DNA of 64,000 nt from Arthrobacter sp. SW1 (GCF_001766675.1 NZ_MJLT01000023.1:62001-126000); one strand, 5' to 3'; shown: positions 1 to 9,495, counted from the stretch's first letter. Notes: generated by a model from the letters alone, not told the origin. Translations and numbers: made by a program.

Positions 1-1
1 C

Positions 2-250
2 CTCGGCCCGCTGGCCGTTGCCCTGCTCGTCGTCGGCATCGGCGTCTCCCTGGGCGGCCCCACCGGCTACGCCATCAACCCGGCACGTGACCTCGGCCCG
101 CGCATCGCCCACGCCATCCTGCCCATCAAGGGCAAGGGCTCCAGCGACTGGGCGTACTCCTGGGTTCCCGTCGTCGGTCCGCTGATCGGCGGCGCCCTCG
201 GCGGCCTCGTCGCACTCTGGGTCCCGATCATCGCCACCGCGGCCCAGTAA
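2..250 (+). CDS. glpF: MIP-family glycerol facilitator, C-terminal part
   Basis: Incomplete gene that begins before the window; 82 codons are visible before the TAA. The frame contains the second aquaporin box NPARDLGPR followed by a last hydrophobic segment ([20 protein letters not shown]). The Asp after NPAR is typical of glycerol-conducting aquaglyceroporins rather than water-only channels. The protein is an inner-membrane channel for glycerol uptake. It lies 48 bp upstream of glpK on the same strand, the usual glpF-glpK operon in which the kinase traps the glycerol that enters. Family is clear; the substrate is inferred from the neighbour and the box. Confidence 0.9.
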   Translation, partial: LGPLAVALLVVGIGVSLGGPTGYAINPARDLGPRIAHAILPIKGKGSSDWAYSWVPVVGPLIGGALGGLVALWVPIIATAAQ

Positions 251-298
251 TCTCCCACACCATCCGTCAGACAGCACCAAAAGGACAAGGACGTCACC

Positions 299-1813
299 GT
301 GAACCAGTACGTAATCGCCATTGACCAGGGAACCACCAGTTCCCGCGCCATCGTCTTCGACCACGCAGGAAACATCGTCTCCACCGGCCAGATGGAGCAC
401 GAACAGATCTTCCCGCAGGCCGGCTGGGTGGAGCACAACCCGGTGGAAATCTGGGACAACGTGCGCGAAGTCATTGGCTCCGCCCTCTCCAAGGCGAGCC
501 TGACCCGGCACGACATCGCCGCCGTCGGCATCACCAACCAGCGCGAAACCGCCGTCGTCTGGGACAAGAACACCGGTGAGCCGGTGTACAACGCCATCGT
601 CTGGCAGGACACCCGCACCCAGTCGATCGTCGACGAACTCGCCGCCGACGGGGGAGTGGAACGCTTCAAGCAGAAGGTCGGCCTCCCCCTGGCCACCTAC
701 TTCTCCGGCACCAAGATCAAGTGGATCCTGGACAATGTCGAAGGCGCCCGCGCGAAGGCCGAAGCCGGCGACCTCATCTTCGGCAACACCGACGCCTGGG
801 TGCTGTGGAACCTCACCGGCGGCCCGGACGGCGGCGTGCACGCCACCGACGTCACCAACGCCTCGCGCACCATGTTCATGGACCTCGAAACGCTGCAGTG
901 GGACCAGGAGATCCTGGACGCGTTCGGCGTGCCGGCCTCCATGATGCCCGCCATCCTGTCCTCCTCCGAGGTCTACGGGCAGGTCCACAGCTCCCAGCTG
1001 CTGCGCGAAGTGCCGGTTGCGGGCATCCTCGGCGACCAGCAGGCAGCCACCTTCGGCCAGGCCGCCTTCCAGCCCGGCGAAGCCAAGAACACCTACGGCA
1101 CCGGCTGCTTCCTGATCTTCAACACGGGCGAAGAAATCGTCCACTCGAAGAACGGCCTGCTCACCACGCTGGGCTACAAGCTCGGCGACGACAAGCCACA
1201 CTACGCCCTGGAAGGCTCCATCGCCGTCACCGGTTCCCTGATCCAATGGCTGCGCGACAACCTCGGCATGATCTCCACCGCGCCCGAGGTCGAAACCCTG
1301 GCGGCAGCAGTGAAGGACAACGGCGGCGTGTACATCGTCCCGGCCTTCTCCGGGCTCTTCGCTCCCTACTGGCGTGCCGACGCCCGCGGCGCCATCGTGG
1401 GCCTCACCCGCTTCGCCAACAAGGGACACATCGCCCGCGCGGCACTGGAGGCCACCGCCTTCCAGACCCGCGAAGTGCTCGACGCCGTCAACGCCGACTC
1501 CGGCGTTCCGCTCACCGAGCTGAAGGTCGACGGCGGCATGGTCGCCAACGAGGCCCTCATGCAGTTCCAGGCCGACATCCTGGGGGTGCCCGTCGTCCGC
1601 CCGAAGGTCGTGGAAACCACGGCACTCGGCGCAGCCTATGCGGCCGGCCTCGCCGTCGGCTTCTGGAAGGACCTCGGCGAGCTGTCCGCCAACTGGGGCG
1701 AGGACAAGCGCTGGGAACCGCAGCTTCCGGCCGAGGAGCAGGAACGCCAGCTGCGACTCTGGAAGAAGGCCGTCACCAAGTCCATGGACTGGGTGGACGA
1801 GGACGTTAAGTAG
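299..1813 (+). CDS. glpK: Glycerol kinase
   Basis: ATP-dependent phosphorylation of glycerol to sn-glycerol 3-phosphate in the cytoplasm. The product has 504 residues, normal for GlpK. The N-terminal FGGY nucleotide fold opens with [13 protein letters not shown] (residues 9-21), and [10 protein letters not shown] and WQDTRT follow near residues 80-105. The C-terminal FGGY domain carries [11 protein letters not shown] and the [16 protein letters not shown] block. The GTG start follows a purine-rich AAGGACAAGG. The gene sits just after the facilitator gene and is closed by a long inverted repeat. No regulator of glycerol use is seen nearby. Confidence 0.97.
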   Translation: MNQYVIAIDQGTTSSRAIVFDHAGNIVSTGQMEHEQIFPQAGWVEHNPVEIWDNVREVIGSALSKASLTRHDIAAVGITNQRETAVVWDKNTGEPVYNAIVWQDTRTQSIVDELAADGGVERFKQKVGLPLATYFSGTKIKWILDNVEGARAKAEAGDLIFGNTDAWVLWNLTGGPDGGVHATDVTNASRTMFMDLETLQWDQEILDAFGVPASMMPAILSSSEVYGQVHSSQLLREVPVAGILGDQQAATFGQAAFQPGEAKNTYGTGCFLIFNTGEEIVHSKNGLLTTLGYKLGDDKPHYALEGSIAVTGSLIQWLRDNLGMISTAPEVETLAAAVKDNGGVYIVPAFSGLFAPYWRADARGAIVGLTRFANKGHIARAALEATAFQTREVLDAVNADSGVPLTELKVDGGMVANEALMQFQADILGVPVVRPKVVETTALGAAYAAGLAVGFWKDLGELSANWGEDKRWEPQLPAEEQERQLRLWKKAVTKSMDWVDEDVK

Positions 1814-1831
1814 TTCCAGCCTCCGGCCTTC

Positions 1832-1899
1832 GGGGCCGGTGACTCCCGCCCGCCCGCTTCGCGGTGCCCACCACACCATGGCGGGGAGTCACCGGCCCC
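1832..1899. terminator. Long inverted repeat after glpK
   Basis: Arms 1832-1850 and 1880-1899 are complementary over about 19 bp with one extra G in the right arm, and enclose a 29-nt loop. No clear T-run follows. It is the likely end of the glpFK transcript, but could act as an RNA-stabilising hairpin instead. Confidence 0.6.
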
Positions 1900-1921
1900 T
1901 TCGGCTGGTTGCGTAGTACCA

Positions 1922-1977
1922 GCGCCCGGGCCATGGGATTGGTGCGATAGCGCCCGGGCCATGGGATTGGTGCGATA
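1922..1977. repeat. Perfect 28-bp tandem duplication before the leuS leader
   Basis: Two identical 28-bp units, 1922-1949 and 1950-1977, lie head to tail. Each contains CCATGGGATTGGTGCGATA. The end of the second unit supplies part of the -10 candidate TAGAGT (1976-1981) of the leuS leader transcript, so the duplication copies sequence immediately upstream of a promoter. It could be a duplicated regulator site or a recent slippage event. Confidence 0.9.
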
Positions 1978-1981
1978 GAGT
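1976..1981 (+). promoter_or_regulatory. -10 element for leuS leader transcript
   Basis: TAGAGT lies 6 nt before the ATG of the leader peptide, so transcription would begin at or next to that ATG (leaderless start). No good -35 box is visible. Confidence 0.5.
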
Positions 1982-1987
1982 GTGTTT

Positions 1988-2014
1988 ATGCGTGCGATCC
2001 TTCTGCTTAGCTAG
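1988..2014 (+). CDS. leuS leader peptide (MRAILLLS)
   Basis: An 8-codon open frame, ATG to TAG, that encodes Met-Arg-Ala-Ile-Leu-Leu-Leu-Ser. Three successive Leu codons (CTT CTG CTT) precede two hairpins and the leucyl-tRNA synthetase gene, the arrangement of classical attenuation control: scarcity of charged Leu-tRNA would stall the ribosome on these codons. The start appears leaderless. The peptide resembles the beginning of the leuA leader in this window (Arg-Ala, then a Leu run, then Ser). Translation is inferred from layout only. Confidence 0.65.
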   Translation: MRAILLLS

Positions 2015-2067
2015 CCGCCCGGTACCGGAGTTACCGAGCGGCCGCCCCTCCTTGTCGAGGGGCTTTT
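2014..2067 (+). terminator. leuS attenuator: hairpin plus intrinsic terminator
   Basis: Hairpin 1 pairs 2014-2024 with 2032-2042 (two 5-bp helices around one mismatch) and starts inside the leader stop codon. Hairpin 2 pairs 2044-2050 with 2057-2063 (GCCCCTC/GAGGGGC) and is followed by TTTT, so it looks like an intrinsic terminator. It lies between the leader peptide and leuS, about 70 bp before the leuS start. The antiterminator pairing is not obvious by eye. Confidence 0.65.
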
Positions 2068-2137
2068 GTGTGTCCGGGGATTTCCCTGGGCTGCAGCAGG
2101 AGGCCAAACCGCCAAGGAAGAACAGAAGAGGGCAGCA

Positions 2138-4666
2138 GTGAGCGTTCACCCGGAAACCGAAACCGGAGCAGCACAGGCAGGCACGGCGAACACCCCCGAA
2201 GAGGGTGTCTACAGCTTCGCCGCAATGGAGGCCAAATGGCCGCAGGTGTGGGAAGACCTCAAGGTCTTCACCCCCCTCGACGACGGCTCCCGCGAGCGCC
2301 GCTACGTGCTGGACATGTTCCCGTACCCCTCCGGCGACCTGCACATGGGCCACGCCGAAGCGTTCGCCATGGGCGACGTCGTTGCGCGCTACCTCCGCCA
2401 GAAGGGCTACGACGTCCTGCACCCCATCGGCTGGGACTCTTTCGGCCTGCCCGCCGAGAACGCCGCCATCAAGCGCAACGCCCACCCCAGTGAGTGGACC
2501 TACGCCAACATCGACACCCAGGCGGCCTCCTTCAAGCGCTACGCCATCTCTGCCGACTGGTCGCGCCGCCTGCACACCTCGGACCCCGAGTACTACCGCT
2601 GGACCCAGTGGCTGTTCAAGCGCTTCTACGAGCGCGGACTGGCCTACCGCAAGGATTCCCCGGTCAACTGGTGCCCCAAGGACCTCACCGTGCTGGCCAA
2701 TGAGCAGGTCGTCAACGGCGCCTGTGAACGTTGCGGCACCCCGGTCACCAAGAAGTCCCTGAACCAGTGGTACTTCAAGATCACCGACTACGCCGACCGC
2801 CTGCTGGATGACATGTCCCAGCTGCAGGGCCACTGGCCCGAACGCGTGCTGGCCATGCAGCGGAACTGGATCGGCCGCTCCGAAGGCGCCCACGTCCGCT
2901 TCGTCATCGAAGCCGCCGGCGAGCGCCCGGAGAAGGAAGTCACGGTCTTCACCACCCGCCCGGACACCCTGTACGGCGCAACCTTCTTCGTCGTCGCCGC
3001 GGACGCGCACCTGGCACTGGACCTGGTGACCCCCGAACAGCATGACGAACTGATGGCCTACCGCGAGAAGGTCAAGGCCCTCTCCGAAATCGAACGGCAG
3101 TCCACCGAACGCGAAAAGACCGGCGTCTTCACCGGCCGCTACGCCGTGAACCCGTTGAACGGCGAGAAGCTGCCCGTATGGGCCGCCGACTACGTCCTGG
3201 CCGACTACGGCACCGGCGCCATCATGGCTGTTCCGGCGCACGACCAGCGCGACCTCGACTTCGCCAAGGCCTTCGACCTGCCGGTCCGCGCCGTGCTGGA
3301 CACCGACGGCGACGATCCCGCCGAGAGCGGCATCGCCACCTCCGGCGAGGGCACCCTGAAGAACTCCGGCGAACTGGACGGACTCTCCAAGGCCGAAGCC
3401 ATCCCGGCCGCCATCGCCATCCTCGAAAAGCTGGGCACCGGCGAGAAGTTCGTGAACTTCCGCCTGCGCGACTGGCTGCTCAGCCGCCAGCGCTTCTGGG
3501 GCACGCCCATCCCGATCATCCACTGCGCCGAATGCGGTGAAGTCCCGGTCCCCGATGACCAGCTGCCCGTCGTCCTGCCCTCCGACCTGCGCGGCGAAGC
3601 CCTGGCCCCCAAGGGCACCTCGCCCCTGGCCGCAGCCGCCGAATGGGTCAACGTCGAATGCCCCAACTGCGGCCGCGCCGCCCAGCGGGACACCGACACC
3701 ATGGACACCTTCGTGGACTCCTCCTGGTACTTCCTGCGCTTCGTCTCCCCGCACTTCACCGAGGGTCCCTTCGACCCGGCGAAGATCAACGAATGGATGC
3801 CGGTAGGTCAGTACGTTGGCGGCGTGGAGCACGCCATCCTGCACCTGCTGTACGCCCGCTTCTTCACCAAGGTGGTCCATGACATGGGCCTGCTGGAAGC
3901 CAGCGAGCCGTTCAGCGCCCTGCTGAACCAGGGCCAGGTGCTCAACGGCGGCAAGGCCATGAGCAAGTCCCTCGGCAACGGCGTGGACCTCGGCGAGCAG
4001 CTGGACAAGTTCGGTGTGGACGCCGTACGCCTGACCATGGTCTTCGCGTCCCCGCCTGAGGACGACGTCGACTGGGCCGACGTTTCGCCGGCCGGTTCGG
4101 CGAAATTCCTGGCCCGCGCCTGGCGCCTGGGCCAGGACGTCAGCAGCGAACCCGGTGTCGACTTCGCCGGCGGTGACCGCGCCCTCCGCACCGTCACCCA
4201 CCGGACCATCGCCGAGGCTGCGGAACTGTTGGACAACAACAAGTTCAACGTGGTCGTGGCCAAGCTCATGGAACTGGTCAACGCCACCCGCAAGACCATC
4301 GACTCCGGTGCCGGCGGCGCGGACCCCGCAGTCCGCGAAGCCACCGAAGCCGTCGCCGTGATCCTGAGCCTCTTCGCCCCGTACACGGCCGAAGACCTCT
4401 GGAACCTGCTGGGCCACCCGGCTTCCGTGGCCAACGCCGGCTGGCCGGCACATGACGAATCCCTGCTGGTCCAGGAAACCGTCACCGCCGTCGTCCAGGT
4501 GCAGGGCAAGGTCCGCGACCGCCTTGAAGTTTCCCCGGACATCGCCGAGGACGAACTCCGCGAACTGGCCCTGGCCAGCGGGAACGTCCAACGGGCACTC
4601 GACGGGCGTGGCATCCGCACAGTGATCGTGCGGGCACCCAAACTGGTGAACATCGTTCCGGCCTAG
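2138..4666 (+). CDS. leuS: Leucyl-tRNA synthetase
   Basis: Class I aminoacyl-tRNA synthetase that charges tRNA-Leu in the cytoplasm. With the GTG start at 2138 (purine-rich AGAAGAGGG upstream) the protein has 842 residues, as usual. The HIGH motif appears as HMGH near residue 69, the zinc-binding C..C pairs CERCG and CAECG/CPNCG are present, the editing domain spans roughly residues 230-420, and KMSKS appears as AMSKSLGNG near residue 607. A longer frame opens at 2066 but would run from the terminator hairpin and is rejected as the start. Control by leucine supply through the upstream leader peptide is inferred. Confidence 0.97.
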   Translation: MSVHPETETGAAQAGTANTPEEGVYSFAAMEAKWPQVWEDLKVFTPLDDGSRERRYVLDMFPYPSGDLHMGHAEAFAMGDVVARYLRQKGYDVLHPIGWDSFGLPAENAAIKRNAHPSEWTYANIDTQAASFKRYAISADWSRRLHTSDPEYYRWTQWLFKRFYERGLAYRKDSPVNWCPKDLTVLANEQVVNGACERCGTPVTKKSLNQWYFKITDYADRLLDDMSQLQGHWPERVLAMQRNWIGRSEGAHVRFVIEAAGERPEKEVTVFTTRPDTLYGATFFVVAADAHLALDLVTPEQHDELMAYREKVKALSEIERQSTEREKTGVFTGRYAVNPLNGEKLPVWAADYVLADYGTGAIMAVPAHDQRDLDFAKAFDLPVRAVLDTDGDDPAESGIATSGEGTLKNSGELDGLSKAEAIPAAIAILEKLGTGEKFVNFRLRDWLLSRQRFWGTPIPIIHCAECGEVPVPDDQLPVVLPSDLRGEALAPKGTSPLAAAAEWVNVECPNCGRAAQRDTDTMDTFVDSSWYFLRFVSPHFTEGPFDPAKINEWMPVGQYVGGVEHAILHLLYARFFTKVVHDMGLLEASEPFSALLNQGQVLNGGKAMSKSLGNGVDLGEQLDKFGVDAVRLTMVFASPPEDDVDWADVSPAGSAKFLARAWRLGQDVSSEPGVDFAGGDRALRTVTHRTIAEAAELLDNNKFNVVVAKLMELVNATRKTIDSGAGGADPAVREATEAVAVILSLFAPYTAEDLWNLLGHPASVANAGWPAHDESLLVQETVTAVVQVQGKVRDRLEVSPDIAEDELRELALASGNVQRALDGRGIRTVIVRAPKLVNIVPA

Positions 4667-4673
4667 CCGGAAA

Positions 4674-4700
4674 GGGCCGCCGGCTTCCGGCCGGCGGCCC
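4674..4700. terminator. leuS terminator hairpin
   Basis: An 11-bp perfect GC stem (4674-4684 with 4690-4700) and a 5-nt loop, 8 bp after the leuS stop, followed by a short pyrimidine-rich TTCGCATCTT. Confidence 0.7.
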
Positions 4701-4741
4701 TTCGCATCTTCCCGTCCGATGCCCGAGCCCAGGAGGTGGCC

Positions 4742-5737
4742 TTGCCCGACCGCGAACCGCCCGCATGGTTGTGGCTGAAACAGCGTCTGTCCCGGCTGCG
4801 CCAGCCGACGACGGCGGGTCGCGCCTCAGGTGCCCCGGCCGCCGTCGTACGCACCGCCGTCGTGACTGATTCCGCCGCTGCGCTGCCCGCCGACTGGGTG
4901 AAGGCTTTTGTCGAGGACGGCCGGCTGGCCGTCGTGCCGATGCCGGTGATGGTGGGCGAGGAGATCTTCGGCGAGGGCGAGGACGACATCATCACCACGC
5001 TGGCCCTCGCCCTTGCCGCAGGATCTCCGGTCAAGACGTCGCGGCCGTCGCCGGGACAGTTCGAGCAGGCGTACCTCGCCGCTGCGGCCCGGGGATTCGA
5101 ATCGGTGGTGTCCATCCACATCTCGGCGGAGCTCTCGGGGACCGTGGAGGCCGCCACGCTCGCGGCCGGCCGGGTTCCGATTCCGGTGGAGGTGCTTGAT
5201 TCCCGGACGGTCGGGATGGCGCAGGGCATGGGCGTGCAAAGCGCCCTGCTCGCCGCGGCGGACGGCCGTGCGGCTACGGCCGTGCGTGAGTTCGCGGAGG
5301 AACGGCTCCAGCGGACCAAGGTGTATTTCTATGTGCCCAGCCTCGAGCAGTTGAGGCGCGGCGGGCGCATTGGCGCCGCAGCCTCGCTGCTGGGCACCAT
5401 GCTGGCCATCAAACCCATCCTCGCGGTCGACGGCGGCAGGATCGTTCCGCTCGAAAAGGTCCGTTCCGCGGCGAAGGCTATCGCCCGGCTCGAGGAGATC
5501 GTGGCCGCTGACGTCGCCGCCCGGCCTTCCGGGGAAGCGCGCTTGGCGGTCCACCACTTCGGAAACCTTTCCGAAGCCCAAGGGCTCGCCACGCGGCTGG
5601 CCGCGCTGTGCCCGGACATCCCCGAAGCTCAGCTCAGCGCCCTCCCCGCGGTGCTCGGAGCCCACGCGGGCCTTGGCGTCCTCGCCGTCATCGTGGGGGA
5701 GAGCAGCACTCCCGGCGCAGCGGCTGCAGCGTCCTAG
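4742..5737 (+). CDS. DegV-family fatty-acid-binding protein
   Basis: 331 residues if translation starts at TTG 4742, which lies 5 nt behind a consensus AGGAGG; the GTG at 4736 overlaps that ribosome site and is less likely. After a 30-residue leader-like stretch the DegV core begins with VVTDSAAALP, then KTSRPSPGQFEQAY, then SAELSGTVEAA and DSRTVGMAQG. DegV proteins bind a fatty acid and, in Firmicutes, deliver it to fatty-acid kinase. No kinase gene is visible here. The gene sits between leuS and comEA, a place typical for Actinobacteria. Confidence 0.9.
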   Translation: MPDREPPAWLWLKQRLSRLRQPTTAGRASGAPAAVVRTAVVTDSAAALPADWVKAFVEDGRLAVVPMPVMVGEEIFGEGEDDIITTLALALAAGSPVKTSRPSPGQFEQAYLAAAARGFESVVSIHISAELSGTVEAATLAAGRVPIPVEVLDSRTVGMAQGMGVQSALLAAADGRAATAVREFAEERLQRTKVYFYVPSLEQLRRGGRIGAAASLLGTMLAIKPILAVDGGRIVPLEKVRSAAKAIARLEEIVAADVAARPSGEARLAVHHFGNLSEAQGLATRLAALCPDIPEAQLSALPAVLGAHAGLGVLAVIVGESSTPGAAAAAS

Positions 5738-5822
5738 CCGCCACTCGTCCTCCACAAGGCCGTGGTAAGGGAGTCTTTCCACATAAGCCGTCCCGCGGAC
5801 GCCGCGGCGGCCGCTGCGATCC

Positions 5823-5828
5823 TAGGCT
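5823..5828 (+). promoter_or_regulatory. -10 element for leaderless comEA
   Basis: TAGGCT sits 7 nt before the comEA ATG. Transcription would start at or next to the start codon. Confidence 0.45.
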
Positions 5829-5835
5829 CGGAGGC

Positions 5836-6699
5836 ATGCCGCGCCGGAACCATGACCCGCTAGCCGGCGATGCCGCGCGCGCAGCACGGCACCGGCTGAG
5901 GGCGCGGCTGGCACCGGAAGAGCCTGCCGACCAGCCCCTGTTGCCGCAGGCCTCCTTTCCGGAACTGCAGGAGGAGACTTCCGACGCCGGGCGGGCTAAC
6001 GAGCATGACCGCGGGACGGCCCGGTTCCGCTGGCGGGTGCCGTGGCGCGTACCCGCCTTGTTGCTGGTTCCCGTCGTTCTTCTGGGGCTTTGGCTGGGCT
6101 GGCAGGCGTGGTCGGGTACGTGGGCCGGAGGGGAACTGCTGCCCTCGGCGGGAACGGAGGTCGTTGGCACTGCGTCCGATGCAGCTGTGGCTGGCGGGAC
6201 GCCGTCCGCGGACGCCACGGAAGGGCTCGAGGGCAGCATGGTGGTGCACGTCGCCGGGGCCGTGAAGAAGCCCGGAATCGTCCGGCTTCCCGTGGGCTCC
6301 CGTGTCTTTGAAGCGATTGCCGCTGCCGGTGGCGCCGTCGATGGTGCCGCGCTGGACAGTTTGAACCTCGCCGCCGTCATCCAGGACGGCGCCAAGGTCC
6401 ATGTGCCACGTCCGGGCGAGGCGCCGGCCGCGAATGCCGGCGGAGGGAACGGTTCCTCGGGAACCGGGGCGCCTGGTGGCGGCAGCGCAGCCCATAGCGG
6501 GGACGGCGGCAAGGTCAATATCAATTCGGCGTCCGTGGAGGAACTGGATTCCTTGCCCAGGGTGGGCCCCGTGCTTGCCGAACGCATCGTTGCGTGGCGC
6601 GAGGAACACGGGCCGTTTGCCGCCGTCGAAGAGCTCGATGCCGTGGACGGCGTTGGACCGAAAATGCTCGAAGCATTGCTTCCCTTGGTGACGGTATGA
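5836..6699 (+). CDS. comEA: ComEA-type helix-hairpin-helix DNA-binding protein
   Basis: DNA receptor of the competence uptake machine. 287 residues from ATG 5836. An Arg-rich N-terminal tail (about 60 residues) leads into a single membrane segment (VPALLLVPVVLLGLWLGW, about residues 72-89). Next comes a SLBB domain (VVHVAGAVKKPGIVRLP), a Gly-rich linker, and two C-terminal helix-hairpin-helix motifs (VNINSASVEELDSLPRVGP and AVEELDAVDGVGPKMLEAL). The last codon overlaps the comEC start (ATGA). Whether the cell is naturally competent cannot be judged from this window. Confidence 0.92.
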   Translation: MPRRNHDPLAGDAARAARHRLRARLAPEEPADQPLLPQASFPELQEETSDAGRANEHDRGTARFRWRVPWRVPALLLVPVVLLGLWLGWQAWSGTWAGGELLPSAGTEVVGTASDAAVAGGTPSADATEGLEGSMVVHVAGAVKKPGIVRLPVGSRVFEAIAAAGGAVDGAALDSLNLAAVIQDGAKVHVPRPGEAPAANAGGGNGSSGTGAPGGGSAAHSGDGGKVNINSASVEELDSLPRVGPVLAERIVAWREEHGPFAAVEELDAVDGVGPKMLEALLPLVTV

Positions 6700-8489
6700 G
6701 CCGCGCGGCAGAAGATCCGGAACGGCGGCTCGACCTGAGGCTCGTACCTGTAGCGGCCGTAACGTGGATTGTGGCATTGGCTGGTACGCGCCTCCCGGCA
6801 GTGTGGTCGGCGGCCCTTATGGGGTTTCTTCTGCTCTGTACCGTTCTGCTGCTCTTGGGCGGTGCGAAGCGCCGGGTGCGTCCTTCCCGCGCCTTTCCCC
6901 GCAGCCTGACGGCGGGCCTGGCGCTGGCGTGCCTGCTGGGAAGCGCTGTGGCGGCACATACCTTCGCCGTGGCCACGGACCGCTCCGGGCTGGCGCATCT
7001 GGGACAGCACGCGGAGGGGGACTCCGTCCTTGTGAACCTCCTGGTGACCGGGGATGCCCGGCAGGCCCGTGCCGGGGCCGGGGGGACGGAGCGCTGGTTG
7101 ATCGGCGCCGAGTTGCTGGACCTCGCCGTCGACGGCCGGATGTACCGGCCGGGCACACGGCTCCTTGTCGCCGGAGGTTCCGACTGGAAGGATATGCGGG
7201 CCGGCCAGCGCGTCCGCGCGGCGGGAAAACTGACGGCGGCAGCTCCCGGGCAAGCCGAGGCCGCCGTGTTCTCGGCCCGCACTCGCCCCTTACCCCCTGT
7301 AGACAGTCCCGAGCGCACGGCGGACCGGCACGGCGCTGGAAGAGGCCATGATGACGGCGACTGGGCCGCAGCGATGCGGGAACGCTACCGGAAGGCGGCC
7401 GGCGCAGTGGGAGGCGATGCCGCAGGACTGCTGCCTGGGATGGTCATCGGCGACACCGATGGCATGGATGAGGGTTTGCTCGCTGCCATGAGGGACACGG
7501 GGACCACGCACCTGACGGCGGTCAGCGGCGCCAATTGCAGCCTGATCCTCGGGATGCTCGTGATGCTGGCGCGATCATTCCGCCTGGGCCGGGCAACGGC
7601 GGCCGCCGCCGCACTGGCCGGGCTGGCGGCGTTCGTGTGGCTGGTGGGCCCGGAACCGAGCGTCCTGCGTGCCGCCGTCATGGGTGCGATCGGGCTCATG
7701 GCCCTGAGCAACGGCAGGCCGGGTCGCAGCCTTGGTTTTCTCTGCGTGGCCGTTTCTGTGCTCTTGGTCATCGAACCGACGCTGGCTGGAAGCGCCGGCT
7801 TCCTGTTGTCGGTGCTCGCAACCTTGGGCATCGTCCTGCTCGCCCGCCCACTCATGGACGGGGCTCCGTCCTGGCTGCCACGGCCGCTTTCGGCGGCCGT
7901 CGCCGTCCCGCTCTCGGCCCAGCTGTTCTGCGCACCCGTGCTTGTAGGGATCCAGCCGCAGTTCACCACCTTCTCCTTGCCTGCCAACGTCGTGATGGCG
8001 CCCTTCGTCGCCCCGGTCACCATCCTCGGCACCCTGGCCGTTCCCGTGCTCCCGCTGCACGCCGGAGCTGCCTCGCTCCTGATTGCCCCCGCCGCGGTGT
8101 GCGGAGGCGCGATCGCCGCCCTGGCGCGCTTCTTCGCCGGGTTGCCCGGCGCGGTACAGCCGTGGCCCGAGGGCCCGTGGGGTGTGTTCACCATGGTCAT
8201 GGGCTCTGCCGTGACGCTGGTGCTGTTGTGGATCGCAGCGCATCCGCTGAGCTGCGTGGACGCCGTCCTGCGCCTTCACCGCCAGCTCGAGCTGTGGATC
8301 GACTGCGTCGCAGCGGCAGCGCGCCACCGCGCCGGACCCGGCTCGGGCCTGCCGGGCAGACGTGGGAGACTGGAACCCTGCACCAAAACCACCGGAAGGA
8401 AGCACAGTTGGCTGCTGCTCCGGCCTCCAAGGCCAAGACCCCGTCGGCGAACCAGGCCAGCTGGCGGGACGTCACCCCGGCCGCCGTAG
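6696..8489 (+). CDS. comEC: ComEC/Rec2-family DNA channel, no nuclease domain
   Basis: Membrane channel that carries single-stranded DNA into the cytoplasm. 597 residues, overlapping comEA by 4 nt. Several N-terminal hydrophobic segments precede the Competence domain with HLTAVSGANCSLILGML, then further membrane spans up to about residue 515. Many family members go on into a C-terminal metallo-beta-lactamase-like domain. Here that domain is absent: the frame ends in an Arg/Pro-rich tail that overlaps the start of holA by 82 bp, so the last 30 or so residues are probably unconstrained. Confidence 0.9.
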   Translation: MSRAAEDPERRLDLRLVPVAAVTWIVALAGTRLPAVWSAALMGFLLLCTVLLLLGGAKRRVRPSRAFPRSLTAGLALACLLGSAVAAHTFAVATDRSGLAHLGQHAEGDSVLVNLLVTGDARQARAGAGGTERWLIGAELLDLAVDGRMYRPGTRLLVAGGSDWKDMRAGQRVRAAGKLTAAAPGQAEAAVFSARTRPLPPVDSPERTADRHGAGRGHDDGDWAAAMRERYRKAAGAVGGDAAGLLPGMVIGDTDGMDEGLLAAMRDTGTTHLTAVSGANCSLILGMLVMLARSFRLGRATAAAAALAGLAAFVWLVGPEPSVLRAAVMGAIGLMALSNGRPGRSLGFLCVAVSVLLVIEPTLAGSAGFLLSVLATLGIVLLARPLMDGAPSWLPRPLSAAVAVPLSAQLFCAPVLVGIQPQFTTFSLPANVVMAPFVAPVTILGTLAVPVLPLHAGAASLLIAPAAVCGGAIAALARFFAGLPGAVQPWPEGPWGVFTMVMGSAVTLVLLWIAAHPLSCVDAVLRLHRQLELWIDCVAAAARHRAGPGSGLPGRRGRLEPCTKTTGRKHSWLLLRPPRPRPRRRTRPAGGTSPRPP

Positions 8490-9424
8490 TACTTATCACC
8501 GGACCCGAGGAGTACCTGGGCATCCGGGCCATGGACCGCCTCCGTACCCTCGTCCGCGATTCCATGCCCGACGTCGAAGTCACCAAGCTGAACGCCGGCG
8601 CCTACGAGGCCGGCACCTTGGCCATGACCGTGACGCCGTCGCTCTTCGGCGAAGGAAAGCTTGTGGAGGTCGAAGGCCTCGAAGCCATGAACGAGGCGTT
8701 CCTCGCCGACGCTCTGGCCTACGTGGCGAAGCCCGAGGACGATGTTGTTCTTATCCTCCGCCACAGCGGCGGTACCCGGGGCAAGAAACTGCTCGACGCC
8801 GTCAAAGGCGCAGGCTGGCCCGTGGTCGACTGCCAGCCGCTGAAGAAGGACGCGGAGAAAACGGCGTTCGTGGTGGCGGAGTTCAAAGCGGGCGGCCGGC
8901 GGATCGACGGCGAGGCCGTCCAGGCCCTCGTCAATGCCGTGGGGGCATCCTTGTCCGAGCTTGCGGCGTCCTGCCGGCAGTTGATCGCAGACGCGACCAC
9001 GGCCGTCGATGCCGCCATGGTGGAGCGCTACTACGGCGGGCGGGTTGAAGCCACGGCGTTCAAGGTGGCGGACGCGGCCATGGCCGGCAACGCTCCCTTG
9101 GCCCTGTCCAGCCTCCGGCACGCCTTGGCCACGGGCGTGGACCCCGTTCCCCTGGTCGCAGCCCTGGCCGCGAAACTGCGGACCCTGGCACGGGTCGCCG
9201 GTGCCCAAGGCTCCTCCGCGCAGATCGCCAAACAGCTCGGGATGCAGCCCTGGCTTGTCGAGCAGGCACAGCGGGACGTCCGCCGTTGGACTCCGGAGGG
9301 CTTGATCCGCTCCATCCAGGTCACAGCTGAGGCGGACGCCCAGGTGAAGGGCCTCTCGAGGGATCCCGTCTACGCCGTCGAACACGCCGTCACGGTCATC
9401 GCCACCTCGGCCCGCGGCCGCTGA
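8408..9424 (+). CDS. holA: DNA polymerase III subunit delta
   Basis: Clamp-loader subunit that opens the beta clamp. 338 residues from TTG 8408, preceded by GGAAGGAAG at good spacing; no ATG or GTG is available in the right place. The N-terminal segment has the family pattern VVLITGPEEYLGIRAMDRLR, followed by the DNA_pol3_delta domain (LVEVEGLEAMNEAFLAD) and a C-terminal helical domain. Overlaps the tail of comEC and converges on rpsT. The comEA-comEC-holA-rpsT order is widely conserved. Confidence 0.93.
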   Translation: MAAAPASKAKTPSANQASWRDVTPAAVVLITGPEEYLGIRAMDRLRTLVRDSMPDVEVTKLNAGAYEAGTLAMTVTPSLFGEGKLVEVEGLEAMNEAFLADALAYVAKPEDDVVLILRHSGGTRGKKLLDAVKGAGWPVVDCQPLKKDAEKTAFVVAEFKAGGRRIDGEAVQALVNAVGASLSELAASCRQLIADATTAVDAAMVERYYGGRVEATAFKVADAAMAGNAPLALSSLRHALATGVDPVPLVAALAAKLRTLARVAGAQGSSAQIAKQLGMQPWLVEQAQRDVRRWTPEGLIRSIQVTAEADAQVKGLSRDPVYAVEHAVTVIATSARGR

Positions 9425-9469
9425 CCGCCGCCGCGCCCGGCGCGAGCAAAGGCAGCGCTTAAATGCGAT

Positions 9470-9495
9470 GAGGCCGGCCCGAAAGGGCCGGCCTC
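9470..9495. terminator. Shared terminator of holA and rpsT
   Basis: An 11-bp perfect stem (9470-9480 with 9485-9495) and a GAAA loop lie between the convergent holA and rpsT genes, with AATTT on the plus side. Likely works in both directions. Confidence 0.8.

Noticed and set aside
2066..2137. 24-residue N-terminal extension of leuS
   Set aside because: It begins in the U-run of the attenuator hairpin; GTG 2138 gives the usual protein length.
1889..4591. 900-residue open frame on the minus strand opposite leuS
   Set aside because: It lies antisense to a certain gene; such long antisense frames arise from strong GC bias at third codon positions. The product is low-complexity (Gly/Val/His/Asp-rich) with no motif.
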